From: Paenibacillus algicola
GTDB lineage: Bacteria > Bacillota > Bacilli > Paenibacillales > Paenibacillaceae
Reading direction: 5' to 3'
DNA length: 64,000 nucleotides
NCBI RefSeq assembly: GCF_005577435.1
Contig: NZ_CP040396.1
Coordinates: 2,228,501 to 2,292,500, forward strand
The stretch's first letter is position 1; every line of letters starts with the position of its first letter. A model generated the notes under the pieces. It saw only the letters and a program-made list of their open reading frames with translations, had not been told where the DNA came from and did not search any database. Shown one piece after another: positions 34,745 through 42,928 of the stretch. A program made the translations under genes and the position numbers.

Positions 34745-34806
34745 TTTAGAGATCGGGAAGGGCAAAAAAATGCGATCTTGCTTCCCCCGATCACTGTCCC
34801 TAAATC
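34745..34806. repeat. Imperfect long inverted repeat
   Basis: ATTTAG-AGATCGGG-AAG pairs with CTTCCCCCGATC...CTAAAT, with internal bulges. It lies in the 398-bp gap between the antitoxin and the recombinase. It may be a remnant of an insertion-sequence end; no gene is visible. Confidence 0.35.
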
Positions 34807-34883
34807 CCTAGCGACTCACAGGTTTTAAAGCGCTTCGCGCCATAGCATGGCTAGACTCCTAACAAAGATTTACTCTCTTTAAA

Positions 34884-34915
34884 AAACAGCGTATAATATA
34901 AATTATACGCTGTTT
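34884..34915. repeat. Perfect AT-rich hairpin upstream of the recombinase
   Basis: AAACAGCGTATAAT and ATTATACGCTGTTT, 14-bp arms with the 4-nt loop ATAA and no T tract. It lies 139 bp before the recombinase start, so it could be an operator, a recombination site or a MITE end. Confidence 0.5.
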
Positions 34916-35053
34916 CGATTTTAAGCAATTTTTCAATGACTAATGCACCCTTGTCCCACCTCAATAAGTGTAATAATCATCTATATCATACATTTATAAA
35001 CAGATGATTCATCATCGCTCTGCTGGATTTCAAAGTATCAAGGAGGTTCTGTC

Positions 35054-35986
35054 ATGGAGGAAGAGCAAGATGTTAGAGAACAATATGCAGAAGAAATAGA
35101 GGGGTTCTTGATCTGGATGAAGGATGCCGGCTATACCTCATATACGATTCGTTCGTACATAAGTGACTTGCTGGAGTTTTTGAACGCTTTAAATGGTAAA
35201 CAGATTCATCAAGTGAAGAAGATTCATGTCATGTCGTATTTATCCTCGGTGAGGGAGAGAGGGGTAAGTGATGCCACGCGTAATCGCAAGCATGCAGCTG
35301 TGACCTGTTTTTTTAAAGCGCTGATGGAGCTGGAGCTTGCAACTCACAATCCTGCTGCCGGAGTCAAAAAATCCAAAACCGAAAAGAACAAAACACCCAT
35401 GTATCTAGACGAACAGGAATTGTCCCGTTTTTTTGCATCGGTGCAAGGGAAGTACCGGACTCGGAACATTGCGATCTTCCTGCTTATGGCTTATATGGGG
35501 CTTCGAATCGGTGAGGTGCATTCGCTGAACTTAGCCGATTATAGAGCTTCGCAGCGGTCACTGAACGTATTCGGTAAAGGACGTAAGTGGAGAACCATAC
35601 CGGTACCAGAGACTGTCGCTATGATGCTCGAAGGTGCTTTGAAGGACAGAATTGAGCCTCGCCGGATCAAGGAGGACGCCATGTTCACCTCGCAAAAAGG
35701 ACGCCGGCTGTCTGTTCGATGTATCCAGCAAATTGCCGCCGAAACGTTTGACCGCTTTCAGCATCATTTACCGGCAGAACGGCGAATTGCGTATTCCAGT
35801 CATAAGCTGAGACACTCCTTCGCGACCATGCTGCTGCGCAAAGGGGCTGATTTGAGAACAGTGCAGGAGCTTTTAGGTCACTCCTCCATTCAAACGACTA
35901 CGGTCTATACACATGTCACTGACAAAGAAAAAGCAGCGGCCGTAGACAAGCTCGACATCCAGCTTCCCATTAGTATAACCAATTAA
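35054..35986 (+). CDS. Tyrosine recombinase/integrase (XerC/D-like)
   Basis: 310 residues, XerC/XerD size. An N-terminal SAM-like core-binding domain (about 10-105) is followed by a catalytic domain with Arg151 (GLRIGEV), the KGRKWRTIPVP beta-hairpin Lys, His250 and Arg253 (HKLRHSF), the LGHSS His and nucleophile Tyr285 (TTVYTHV). All catalytic residues are present, so it should be active. CAAGGAGG precedes the ATG. Its stop codon overlaps the dif-like site at 35983, the placement expected of an integrase beside its attachment site. It is distinct from the XerS-like protein 9 kb upstream. Confidence 0.88.
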   Translation: MEEEQDVREQYAEEIEGFLIWMKDAGYTSYTIRSYISDLLEFLNALNGKQIHQVKKIHVMSYLSSVRERGVSDATRNRKHAAVTCFFKALMELELATHNPAAGVKKSKTEKNKTPMYLDEQELSRFFASVQGKYRTRNIAIFLLMAYMGLRIGEVHSLNLADYRASQRSLNVFGKGRKWRTIPVPETVAMMLEGALKDRIEPRRIKEDAMFTSQKGRRLSVRCIQQIAAETFDRFQHHLPAERRIAYSSHKLRHSFATMLLRKGADLRTVQELLGHSSIQTTTVYTHVTDKEKAAAVDKLDIQLPISITN

Positions 35987-36010
35987 TACATATTAATTAT
36001 TATGTAAACT
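35983..36010 (+). repeat. dif-like site B
   Basis: Left arm TTAATACATAT, centre TAATTA, right arm TTATGTAAACT. It overlaps the recombinase stop codon. From base 35989 it shares 23 identical bases with site C. Confidence 0.65.
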
Positions 36011-36067
36011 AATGAACGGGTAGCTATGATTCACTCCGAGATTCTCACATCACGCATGATTTGCGGC

Positions 36068-36105
36068 AAAAAAAGACGCCCACCTCATTTTATAAGATGG
36101 ACGCC
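36068..36105 (-). terminator. Intrinsic terminator of ldh
   Basis: On the minus strand GGCGTCCA pairs with TGGGCGTC (with G-U pairs), extended by the inner bases, then a run of T. Confidence 0.75.
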
Positions 36106-36111
36106 TTACAT

Positions 36112-37041
36112 TTACAGATTCAGCTTGGCAATCTCGGCCTTCAGCTTGTCGGCAGATTGATGGAACAGCTTGGTTTCTTCTTCACTCAGAGGAAGATCCA
36201 ACACTTCCCGCACGCCAGATCGGTCTACAACACACGGCACGCCCAGATACACATCGGACACGCCATTATATTGATCTAGCAGTGTGGACACATTGAGTAC
36301 GGCGCTTTGATTTTGCAGGATGGCGGTGACAATTCGATCAAGGGCCAAGGCAATGGCATAGAAGGTGGCGCCTTTAGCGTGGATAATCTCATAGGCTGCA
36401 TTTTTCGTGCTGTCAAAAATACGTTCTTTGTGCTCATCTTCAATGGCCAGCGCTGCACCGGCGACATTGGCAAGACTCCATACAGGAACCTCCGTATCTC
36501 CGTGCTCGCCGATAATGTGAGCATGAATGCTGCGGGGATCAATCTGCTTGTGCTTGCCGAGTAAATAACGGTATCTGGCGCTGTCGAGCAAGGTTCCGGA
36601 GCCGATCACGCGGTGAACAGGGAACCCGCTATATTTTAAGGTCACATAAGATAAAATATCAACAGGATTGGTAGCGATCAGAAGAATGCCTTCCTGATTA
36701 TATTGCGTAATATTATGTACAATGTCTTTGAAGATGGCAGCGTTCTTCTTAAGGAGGTCCAGACGGGTTTCACCAGTCTTTTGAGCAGCGCCGGCCGTAA
36801 CGATCATAATATCCGCGCCGGCACAGTCGGAGTAATCCCCAGCCCAGATCTTTACACCGCCAACGAAGGGAAGACCGTGATTCATATCCAGCGCCTCGCC
36901 GACAGCCTTCTCATGATTCACGTCAATGAGAACAATTTCGGATACCCGTTTGCGCAGCATAAGGGTATAGGCTGTCGTAGTTCCTACCGCTCCCGCTCCG
37001 ATAATTACGGCTCGAGTGGGCTTGTACGTCGTTGTGTTCAT
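36112..37041 (-). CDS. ldh: L-lactate dehydrogenase
   Basis: 309 residues. It interconverts pyruvate and L-lactate with NADH. The Rossmann motif GAGAVGTTTAY, NAD-binding Asp in VLIDVN, substrate Arg in GETRLDLL, ATNPVDI, and the active-site IGEHGDTEVPVWS (catalytic His) are all present. The Gln/Arg specificity loop (AAQKTGETR) fits LDH and not malate dehydrogenase, which would have Arg. ATG 37041 follows AAAGGAGACGG. I found no Rex-type operator upstream. It lies just inside the B-to-C dif-like interval. Confidence 0.95.
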   Translation of the reverse strand: MNTTTYKPTRAVIIGAGAVGTTTAYTLMLRKRVSEIVLIDVNHEKAVGEALDMNHGLPFVGGVKIWAGDYSDCAGADIMIVTAGAAQKTGETRLDLLKKNAAIFKDIVHNITQYNQEGILLIATNPVDILSYVTLKYSGFPVHRVIGSGTLLDSARYRYLLGKHKQIDPRSIHAHIIGEHGDTEVPVWSLANVAGAALAIEDEHKERIFDSTKNAAYEIIHAKGATFYAIALALDRIVTAILQNQSAVLNVSTLLDQYNGVSDVYLGVPCVVDRSGVREVLDLPLSEEETKLFHQSADKLKAEIAKLNL

Positions 37042-37160
37042 GTTACCGTCTCCTTTAAAGTAAGATTGAGGTATACACACGCGTGGAAAGCATTGGAACG
37101 ACTTGTCACCTTAATACTAAGGGATGCAGATTAGCCTCCGCAATAGAAAGGATTGAACAA

Positions 37161-37787
37161 ATGATTACAATTTCATCGTTATTATTTTTTATCGGCGCTG
37201 CCGTGCTGTTGATCCTTGTCCCTGGACCTGATTTGATCTTTGCAGTAACCCAGGGCTTGACCAGCGGCAAAAAAGCAGGCGTCATGACGGCCATCGGGCT
37301 TAGTCTCGGCAATGTCATTCATACTTTAGCTGCTGCTTTGGGGCTCTCCCTGATTCTGAAAACTTCTGCGTTTGCATTTACGCTGTTCAAAATTCTCGCT
37401 GCTGGCTATTTATTGTATCTGGCGTACATGTCCTTTAAACACCGCAAGGACCCCATTGAATGGAAGCAGGGCAAGAATCAAAGTGGATTTCAGCTTCTTC
37501 TAAAAGGGTTCATGATGAATGTCCTGAATCCGAAGGTGGCACTCTTTTTTCTAACGTTTCTGCCTCAGTTCGTCAATTATTCCTATGGGAGTGAGGCTCT
37601 GCAGTTGATTCTGCTCGGGGTGATCTTCTTGGTGCTCAGCGGCTTGATCTTTGGACTGCTGGCTTATTTTGCGGGTGCATTCAGCGAACAGCTGCTCAGC
37701 AAGCCAAGCTTCGGGATTTGGAGTCAAACCGCTGGAAGTGCTATTTTTGCGGCGCTCGGCATCAAGCTGCTCTTCACCAAAATGTAA
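37161..37787 (+). CDS. LysE/RhtB-family exporter
   Basis: 208 residues with about six membrane helices. The family signature VPGPDLIFAVTQGLTSGKKAGVMTAIGLSLGN is at the N-terminus. These proteins export amino acids (Lys, Thr, homoserine) or related small compounds; the substrate is not readable here. AAAGGA lies 8 bp before the ATG at 37161, chosen over upstream in-frame codons at 37083. Divergent from ldh. Confidence 0.88.
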   Translation: MITISSLLFFIGAAVLLILVPGPDLIFAVTQGLTSGKKAGVMTAIGLSLGNVIHTLAAALGLSLILKTSAFAFTLFKILAAGYLLYLAYMSFKHRKDPIEWKQGKNQSGFQLLLKGFMMNVLNPKVALFFLTFLPQFVNYSYGSEALQLILLGVIFLVLSGLIFGLLAYFAGAFSEQLLSKPSFGIWSQTAGSAIFAALGIKLLFTKM

Positions 37788-37830
37788 ATCAAACAAGCAG
37801 GGAGCCAGATCGGCTTCCTGCTTGTTTGAT
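37788..37830. terminator. Strong hairpin between convergent genes
   Basis: A 19-bp stem with one G-T pair between ATCAAACAAGCAGGG-AGCC and GGCTTCC-TGCTTGTTTGAT. It separates the LysE gene (+) from tlp (-). Confidence 0.85.
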
Positions 37831-37841
37831 CTAGACCCCAA

Positions 37842-38069
37842 TCAGGTTTCTTCCCGCTGCGCCGCCTCATCTTTAATTTCGTTGCGGAAGCTCGCGATGC
37901 TTCTCTGACGGCGTTCGTTTTTCTCCATCAGCTGTTCTTTCTCGGAGGCTGATATTTCGTCACCATGCTCATACAAGTAGTCCTTGGTCTCCCGAAAATT
38001 CTCAATCGTATTTTGCACGGCTTCTTGTAGACGTTCTACGTTATCACTGCGGTCATCCGGTTTCGGCAT
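37842..38069 (-). CDS. tlp: Small acid-soluble spore protein Tlp
   Basis: 75 residues matching the Tlp family: PDDRSDNVERLQEAVQNTIENFRET at the N-terminus and KNERRQRSIASFRNEIKDEAA near the end. Tlp is a minor SASP made in the forespore, usually under sigma-G, and degraded in germination. AGGAGGG lies upstream; the start is ATG 38069 or TTG 38072. This is one of the clearest signs that the organism forms endospores. Confidence 0.92.
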   Translation of the reverse strand: MPKPDDRSDNVERLQEAVQNTIENFRETKDYLYEHGDEISASEKEQLMEKNERRQRSIASFRNEIKDEAAQREET

Positions 38070-38309
38070 CAATATTCACCCTCCTGATCTTAATGGTTGT
38101 GGCTTATCCGTCCAGGTGCGGATGCAGCACGTCATCAGTCTTCCAAACGTTGCCGAGCGTTATGCACGAACGGCGTGTAAAAGCCGATGGCTACAATATT
38201 GTAACTTCATCCCACTTCATCCTTGTCCTGAAAAGAGCGGACGGGTATGTTATAATGACTCCGACTAAAGGAGTCCATTTACGCGGCAAGAATGAGGAGG
38301 ACAGGTGAG

Positions 38310-39602
38310 ATGAAAGGTTACACCATACAGCTCAGGCGCTGGGGAATCCTCGGGTTCATGATCTTAATGTTCACAGCGTGTACCCCGGATCAAGAAGCTC
38401 CAGAGGCCGCAGACAGCCTTCCCGCAATGACAAAACCGGAAGAAGAAGAGTCCATCAAGGATGGACAAACTCTTACAGTGGTCACTCCGGAAACTGCTAA
38501 AAACCCTCCTGAAACCAAAAATAAATATCAAATCCAAACCCGTTTAACCGATTTTCATATGCTGGACGAGGCATCCGGAGTAGCCTGGGGACTCAATGGA
38601 ACGGCTCTGCGCCTCTACATTACAGACGATTATGGTGAAACGTGGGTAGACATTTCTCCCTCCTCCAATGTGAAATTTATGGACAAGCTTGTCTATGGCA
38701 CCGATCTGGTGTTCACCGATGAGCGGCATGGCTATATTGTCCGGAATGGACAGGGACAGAGAGATACGATGATTTTGACAACGGTGGACGGGGGAAGAGA
38801 GTGGAGATTTTCGTCTTTACCGAACACCGGACGGGTTACAGCCTTGAGCTTTGACTCTGATCAGGGCTGGGTCATGACGGCTCCTAAATCCATTCTGGGT
38901 ATCCAGGAGAAAATTCTGTACCGTCTCGATCCACAAGATACGGCTTGGACAGAGATTATGCAGAACCGGAACTATCCGGCTTCGCGAGTACCTGATTTTG
39001 TACTTCCAAGAAGCGGCTTCGTGACAGGCATGTCCTATGCCAATGCCTATACCGGATTAGTTTCCGTAAAAGAGCGCCGGGGTGGAGCGCTTTATATTAC
39101 CCGGGATGGAGGCGAAACCTGGAGTCCGGTCGACCGCGTGTTTTCGGAAGAACCGCTGACGGAGTGCGAAACCTTTTATCCCGGCTCGGCCGTATTTTTA
39201 GGAAATGCGCAGAAGGTTTGGGTTCCCTTGCAATGCTTTATGGAAGAACAGCTTCACGATCTGGGCTATTTCTCCGAGGATGGGGGCAAGTCGTGGGAGC
39301 TGATTGAATTTCCGTTGGTTCGTAAGAGCAGCACCCGGAATGCCGCCCCTTTCTTTTATCGCATGAATCGGGGCTATGCCATTATGGACGGCATCGTTTA
39401 TGTTACAGAGGACAAGGGTCAAACCTGGGAGCCCTTTGAAGAGGATGAAGTATTGGCTCAGAATTTGGACAACTACCCGATCATATCCAAGCTGCAGTTT
39501 GCTTCGAGTGAGGTAGGCTGGATGCTGGTTGAAACGTTGGATGGATCCCGATCCAGACTGCTTCTTAGCCTCGATGGAGGGAAGAGCTGGAAGGTGCGAT
39601 AA
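38310..39602 (+). CDS. Asp-box (BNR) repeat lipoprotein
   Basis: 430 residues. Lipobox FTAC (Cys 24) and then a Pro/Glu-rich linker lead to a propeller with at least six Asp-box repeats of the type S/T-x-D-x-G-x-T/S-W (DDYGETW, VDGGREW, RDGGETW, EDGGKSW, EDKGQTW, LDGGKSW). The fold matches sialidase/sortilin/Ycf48-like propellers; no sialidase catalytic set is evident, so it is probably a binding or assembly protein at the cell surface. GGAGG 9 bp before ATG 38310 decides the start. Confidence 0.82.
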   Translation: MKGYTIQLRRWGILGFMILMFTACTPDQEAPEAADSLPAMTKPEEEESIKDGQTLTVVTPETAKNPPETKNKYQIQTRLTDFHMLDEASGVAWGLNGTALRLYITDDYGETWVDISPSSNVKFMDKLVYGTDLVFTDERHGYIVRNGQGQRDTMILTTVDGGREWRFSSLPNTGRVTALSFDSDQGWVMTAPKSILGIQEKILYRLDPQDTAWTEIMQNRNYPASRVPDFVLPRSGFVTGMSYANAYTGLVSVKERRGGALYITRDGGETWSPVDRVFSEEPLTECETFYPGSAVFLGNAQKVWVPLQCFMEEQLHDLGYFSEDGGKSWELIEFPLVRKSSTRNAAPFFYRMNRGYAIMDGIVYVTEDKGQTWEPFEEDEVLAQNLDNYPIISKLQFASSEVGWMLVETLDGSRSRLLLSLDGGKSWKVR

Positions 39603-39742
39603 TACGAAACACCAAAGCCGCGGTATAGCGCAACGTGTCCTCCTTTGCAAGGATTCAAGTTATTTTCTCGTACAGGCGCATATACTTGAATGATCACGAG
39701 GGATGGCCTGCGTGAGATGAACCTTGCGGGGAGGGTGCCGAA

Positions 39743-40144
39743 ATGGGATCGGATTCACTGTGGATGTTCGACTTTTTCGGAAGCGTGATGCCCGTTTTTT
39801 TGGTTGCAGTACTGGGCATTGTATTGCTGTCAGCCGGCAAAAATATACTGCAATGGAATCGCAACAACCATCAGCCGCTGTTGACGGTGTATTCGGTGAT
39901 TGTTAGCAAGCGAAGCGAGCTGAAGCACACGGCTCCTGCGGAGGATGGCAGCGGAAGTCGCCCTCGTACCCTGTATTTCATCACCTTTGAGGTGGAGAGC
40001 GGCGATCGAATGGAATTTGCCGTCAGCGGCGATGAATTCGGCATGTGCGCCGAAGGAGATGAAGGCCGGCTCTCTTTTCAAGGGACCCGATATTTAAAGT
40101 TCGAAAGACATCATAAAATACGCCGTCAGGCGCTTCGAGGATGA
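39743..40144 (+). CDS. DUF2500 membrane-anchored protein
   Basis: 133 residues: an N-terminal membrane helix (about 12-33), then a small soluble beta domain (QPLLTVYSVIVSKRSELKH, LYFITFEVESGDRMEFAVSGDEFGMCAEGDEGRLSFQGTRYLKFER) matching DUF2500, of unknown function. GGGGAGGG lies upstream of the ATG. The SDR gene starts 7 bp after its stop, so they are co-transcribed. The 140-bp gap before it shows no obvious site. Confidence 0.78.
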   Translation: MGSDSLWMFDFFGSVMPVFLVAVLGIVLLSAGKNILQWNRNNHQPLLTVYSVIVSKRSELKHTAPAEDGSGSRPRTLYFITFEVESGDRMEFAVSGDEFGMCAEGDEGRLSFQGTRYLKFERHHKIRRQALRG

Positions 40145-40151
40145 GGAACGC

Positions 40152-40898
40152 ATGAAATTTCAACAACAGACTGTACTAATTACCGGTGCTGCTCAAGGCA
40201 TTGGCCGTGGTCTTGCAGAAGCGTATGCAGCTGCAGGTGCACATGTATATATGGCAGATGTGCAGGAGAAGGAAGGGGAGGAGCTGGCCCAGACCCTGCG
40301 GCAGAAAGGATGGTCTGCCACGTTTGTACCCTGTGATGTTCGAAAGGAGCATCAGATTCAGCACTTCGTCCAGGCGGCAATCCAGCAGACAGGGCGAGTG
40401 GACATTGTCATCAACAACGCCGGAGTTTCTCGTTGGAAATCGCCGCTTGAGCTGACTATAGAGGAATGGGACGATGTGCTGAACATTAATGTGCGCAGCA
40501 GCTTCTTGCTATCTAGGGAGGCAGCCAAGCATATGAAATCCCAGGAGCAGGGGGGAGCCATTGTTAACATTTCCTCTACCCGCTCTCTGATGTCGGAGCC
40601 CCATTCAGAAGCTTATGCTGCGTCTAAAGGAGCCATTGTTGCCTTAACGCATGCGCTCGCAATGAGTCTTGGACCTCAGATTCGAGTGAACTGCGTCAGT
40701 CCCGGATGGATCGAAACTCAAAACTATAGTGCACTCCGGACAGAAGATCACGAACAGCACCCTGCCGGGAGAGTAGGAACCCCGCAGGATATTGCAAGAG
40801 CCTGCTTCTATCTCACAGATCCGGATAATACCTTCGTTACAGGTACCTATATGGTAGTCGATGGCGGAATGACTCGCAAAATGATATATGAAGAGTAG
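40152..40898 (+). CDS. SDR-family oxidoreductase
   Basis: 248 residues, classical short-chain dehydrogenase. The cofactor motif is TGAAQGIGRG (residues 12-21), then NNAGVSRW, catalytic Ser in NISSTRS, Tyr-x-x-x-Lys in YAASKGA, and the C-terminal PGWIETQ and GTYMVVDGGM. NAD(P)-dependent; the substrate is unknown. GAGGAACGC precedes the ATG. Second gene after the DUF2500 gene; a hairpin follows. Confidence 0.88.
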   Translation: MKFQQQTVLITGAAQGIGRGLAEAYAAAGAHVYMADVQEKEGEELAQTLRQKGWSATFVPCDVRKEHQIQHFVQAAIQQTGRVDIVINNAGVSRWKSPLELTIEEWDDVLNINVRSSFLLSREAAKHMKSQEQGGAIVNISSTRSLMSEPHSEAYAASKGAIVALTHALAMSLGPQIRVNCVSPGWIETQNYSALRTEDHEQHPAGRVGTPQDIARACFYLTDPDNTFVTGTYMVVDGGMTRKMIYEE

Positions 40899-40934
40899 AT
40901 CACTCCTTTGTTCCTTCCAGTCATAGAAAGCGTC

Positions 40935-40965
40935 AGGACAGTAAGCAAAGCTTGCTGTCCTTTTC
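40935..40965 (+). terminator. Intrinsic terminator
   Basis: AGGACAG-TA-AGCAA pairs with TTGCT-GTCCT, followed by TTTC. Confidence 0.75.
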
Positions 40966-40973
40966 AATACATG

Positions 40974-41001
40974 AGTGATCATATTAATTATTATGTAAAC
41001 T
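40974..41001 (+). repeat. dif-like site C
   Basis: Left arm AGTGATCATAT, centre TAATTA, right arm TTATGTAAACT. Of the three, its left arm is the best inverse of the right arm (7 of 11). It lies in the gap between the SDR terminator and copC. Confidence 0.65.
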
Positions 41002-41133
41002 ATTTTCTCGCCACTTTAATTTTTTACATCACGCTTATAAGCTTCAGTCACAAAACTCTCATTAGCTTTGGTCAGCACGCTTTGATATTATGTTACATGA
41101 ACGACCATAATCATCCTTAAAGGAGGAGCGAAC

Positions 41134-41796
41134 GTGTCTAAATCTATCAAAGCTGCCGCACTACTATTCATCATGCTTCTCATCCTTAGCCATCCGACTG
41201 ACGTCTGGGCTCATTCCAAGCTTACGGCATCGGAGCCAGCGGCCGGATCGGATGTTAATGATGTTGTATCTGAGCTGGTCCTGACCTTCAATGAAAATAT
41301 TGATCCCAAGCTTAGCAGTCTCACGATTACGAATGCAGAGGGACAGTCCTCAGCCTTATCCGCGGTTACGGTTACCGGACTGGAAATGAAGGCTGTTCTC
41401 GAGAACGCACTTCCATCCGGGACGTATGAGGTACAGTGGAAGATTATTAGTGCGGATGGCCATCCTATTCAAGACAAGTATTCATTTACCGTTACGGCCC
41501 CGGAAAAGGCAGCAGACTCTAGTGAGAATGCGACAGAACAGCCTCCTGCGGGCTCCGAAGCATCGGAAGAGACGGACAGCCAAGAGGAGGCAGCTTCTGA
41601 GGCGGCACCTGAAGAAGAGTCTGCTCCGGAAGATAACGGTAATGCCGCCGAAGGCGAAGATGAAGCACAATCCAAGACCTCGGAAGCAGCTGAAGCCGGA
41701 AGCTCTCCTGCGATCCTGATCGGAGTCATTGTCCTTGTGATTGTGGCTGCTGCGGGAGTGTATATCGTAAGACGACAAGCCCGTAACAAAGGATAA
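41134..41796 (+). CDS. CopC-domain copper-binding protein
   Basis: 220 residues. The signal peptide should be cut after VWA, leaving His27 as the mature N-terminus, the residue that coordinates Cu(II) in CopC proteins. The CopC fold follows (KLTASEPAAGSDV, LTFNENIDPKLSS, DGHPIQDKYSFTV). A long Glu/Ser/Ala linker (about 125-190) leads to a C-terminal membrane helix and basic end, so it is tethered on the outer face. GTG 41134 follows AAAGGAGGAG. copD starts 3 bp after the stop; the pair resembles B. subtilis YcnJ split into two proteins. Confidence 0.9.
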   Translation: MSKSIKAAALLFIMLLILSHPTDVWAHSKLTASEPAAGSDVNDVVSELVLTFNENIDPKLSSLTITNAEGQSSALSAVTVTGLEMKAVLENALPSGTYEVQWKIISADGHPIQDKYSFTVTAPEKAADSSENATEQPPAGSEASEETDSQEEAASEAAPEEESAPEDNGNAAEGEDEAQSKTSEAAEAGSSPAILIGVIVLVIVAAAGVYIVRRQARNKG

Positions 41797-41799
41797 GCC

Positions 41800-42876
41800 A
41801 TGTACTGGCTCAGCGAACCCATCCTCTATCTGGGATATTCAGTTCTTGCCGGGATTGCCGTCTTGTCTCTGGTTCCCTCCAGTCAGAAGCCGAAGCTTTC
41901 GCTTCCATCGTGGCTCGGACCCGCGGCTGCAGGTGTCGTGATGATCGGCTCTTTTGTTCCAGTGCTGCAAATTATTATGTTCTTCAAAGATGATATCGGT
42001 CTGTATGCTTCCTTTGAAGCGGTGATGTTTTCCTTCTCGGAAGGTGAACGCTATACCTGGATTCTGATTCTGTCCTTGCTAATGGCTGTGACTTCAAGGA
42101 GAGTCATCAAGAACCCGCAATCCAGACTGAGAGGCGTGCTATTGCTGCTGCTGCTGGCTACAGCAGCGGCGATGTCCGCCTTTAACCATGCCGCTTCGCT
42201 CATGGGCTGGAAAGGGCAGGCTGGGTACTTCATTCATTTTACGGCCATGGCAATCTGGACGGGGACGCTGTTGATCGCAGGCTTCTACAATAAGGGCAGA
42301 GAGGGCTGGAGCTCATACCTGCGTTGGTTTCATCCGTTAGCGGTCACGGCAGTCCTTCTGGTTATATCATCAGGCCTTTTTCTGATGTCGGCGGTCACCC
42401 CCCAGCCCGTGCAGAGCTGGATTCTGCCCTATGGACAGGCCTTGCTCCTTAAGCACATATTGATCCTTCCGGTTTTGGTGTTCGGGCTGGTCAATGGACG
42501 CTGGGTCCGGCAAAGGCTGGAACGCTCCTCAAGCTTTGCTCCTGCAAGCTGGGCCAAGGCGGAGGGGGTGCTGCTGTTTCTCATTTATGTCGTTACCGGT
42601 TTTTTAAACCAGCAAGGCGCACCGCATGCCTACCCCGAGGTCCTAACGTCCTCCTTTGCAGCAAAGCCGTTCCTATGGTTTCATCCTGAGTTTACCGAGG
42701 GACCCATCATGCTGGAGTGGAGCTTTACTGGAACCCTGCTGCTGCTTCTGGCTGCCGGAATGCTGGCAGGAATGCTATGGTCCTTTATCAAGCATAAAAA
42801 AGCAGTCACCGCGCTTCTGCTATCGCTGGGCGCTGCGGCTGCGGCTTATGCAGGCATCATGTTTAGTGTTGCCTGA
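41800..42876 (+). CDS. CopD-family copper resistance/uptake membrane protein
   Basis: 358 residues with about eight to nine membrane helices. The CopD core (FNHAASLMGWKGQAGYFIHFTAMAIWTGTLLI; LRWFHPLAVTAVLLVISSGLFL; LLLKHILILPVLVFGLVNG) carries the conserved membrane His residues thought to handle copper. With CopC it should move copper across the membrane. AAAGGATAAGCC precedes the ATG. A strong terminator closes the pair. Whether it imports or exports copper cannot be told from sequence. Confidence 0.88.
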   Translation: MYWLSEPILYLGYSVLAGIAVLSLVPSSQKPKLSLPSWLGPAAAGVVMIGSFVPVLQIIMFFKDDIGLYASFEAVMFSFSEGERYTWILILSLLMAVTSRRVIKNPQSRLRGVLLLLLLATAAAMSAFNHAASLMGWKGQAGYFIHFTAMAIWTGTLLIAGFYNKGREGWSSYLRWFHPLAVTAVLLVISSGLFLMSAVTPQPVQSWILPYGQALLLKHILILPVLVFGLVNGRWVRQRLERSSSFAPASWAKAEGVLLFLIYVVTGFLNQQGAPHAYPEVLTSSFAAKPFLWFHPEFTEGPIMLEWSFTGTLLLLLAAGMLAGMLWSFIKHKKAVTALLLSLGAAAAAYAGIMFSVA

Positions 42877-42886
42877 ATTATGAAAT

Positions 42887-42926
42887 AAAAGGCTCAGATG
42901 CGTCACGCGACGCATCTGAGCCTTTT
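42887..42926. terminator. Bidirectional intrinsic terminator
   Basis: A perfect 18-bp stem starting AAAAGGCTCAGATGCGTC, with a 4-nt loop. It serves copCD (+) and the sugar-importer operon (-). Confidence 0.95.
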
Positions 42927-42928
42927 AC

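Noticed and set aside
34884..34915. Integron attC site
   Set aside because: The stem is short, perfectly paired and lacks R'/R'' core sites and extrahelical bases, and no integron integrase is present; the recombinases are Xer-like.
37042..37160. Rex operator upstream of ldh
   Set aside because: No TTGTGAA-N6-TTCACAA-like palindrome is present in the gap.
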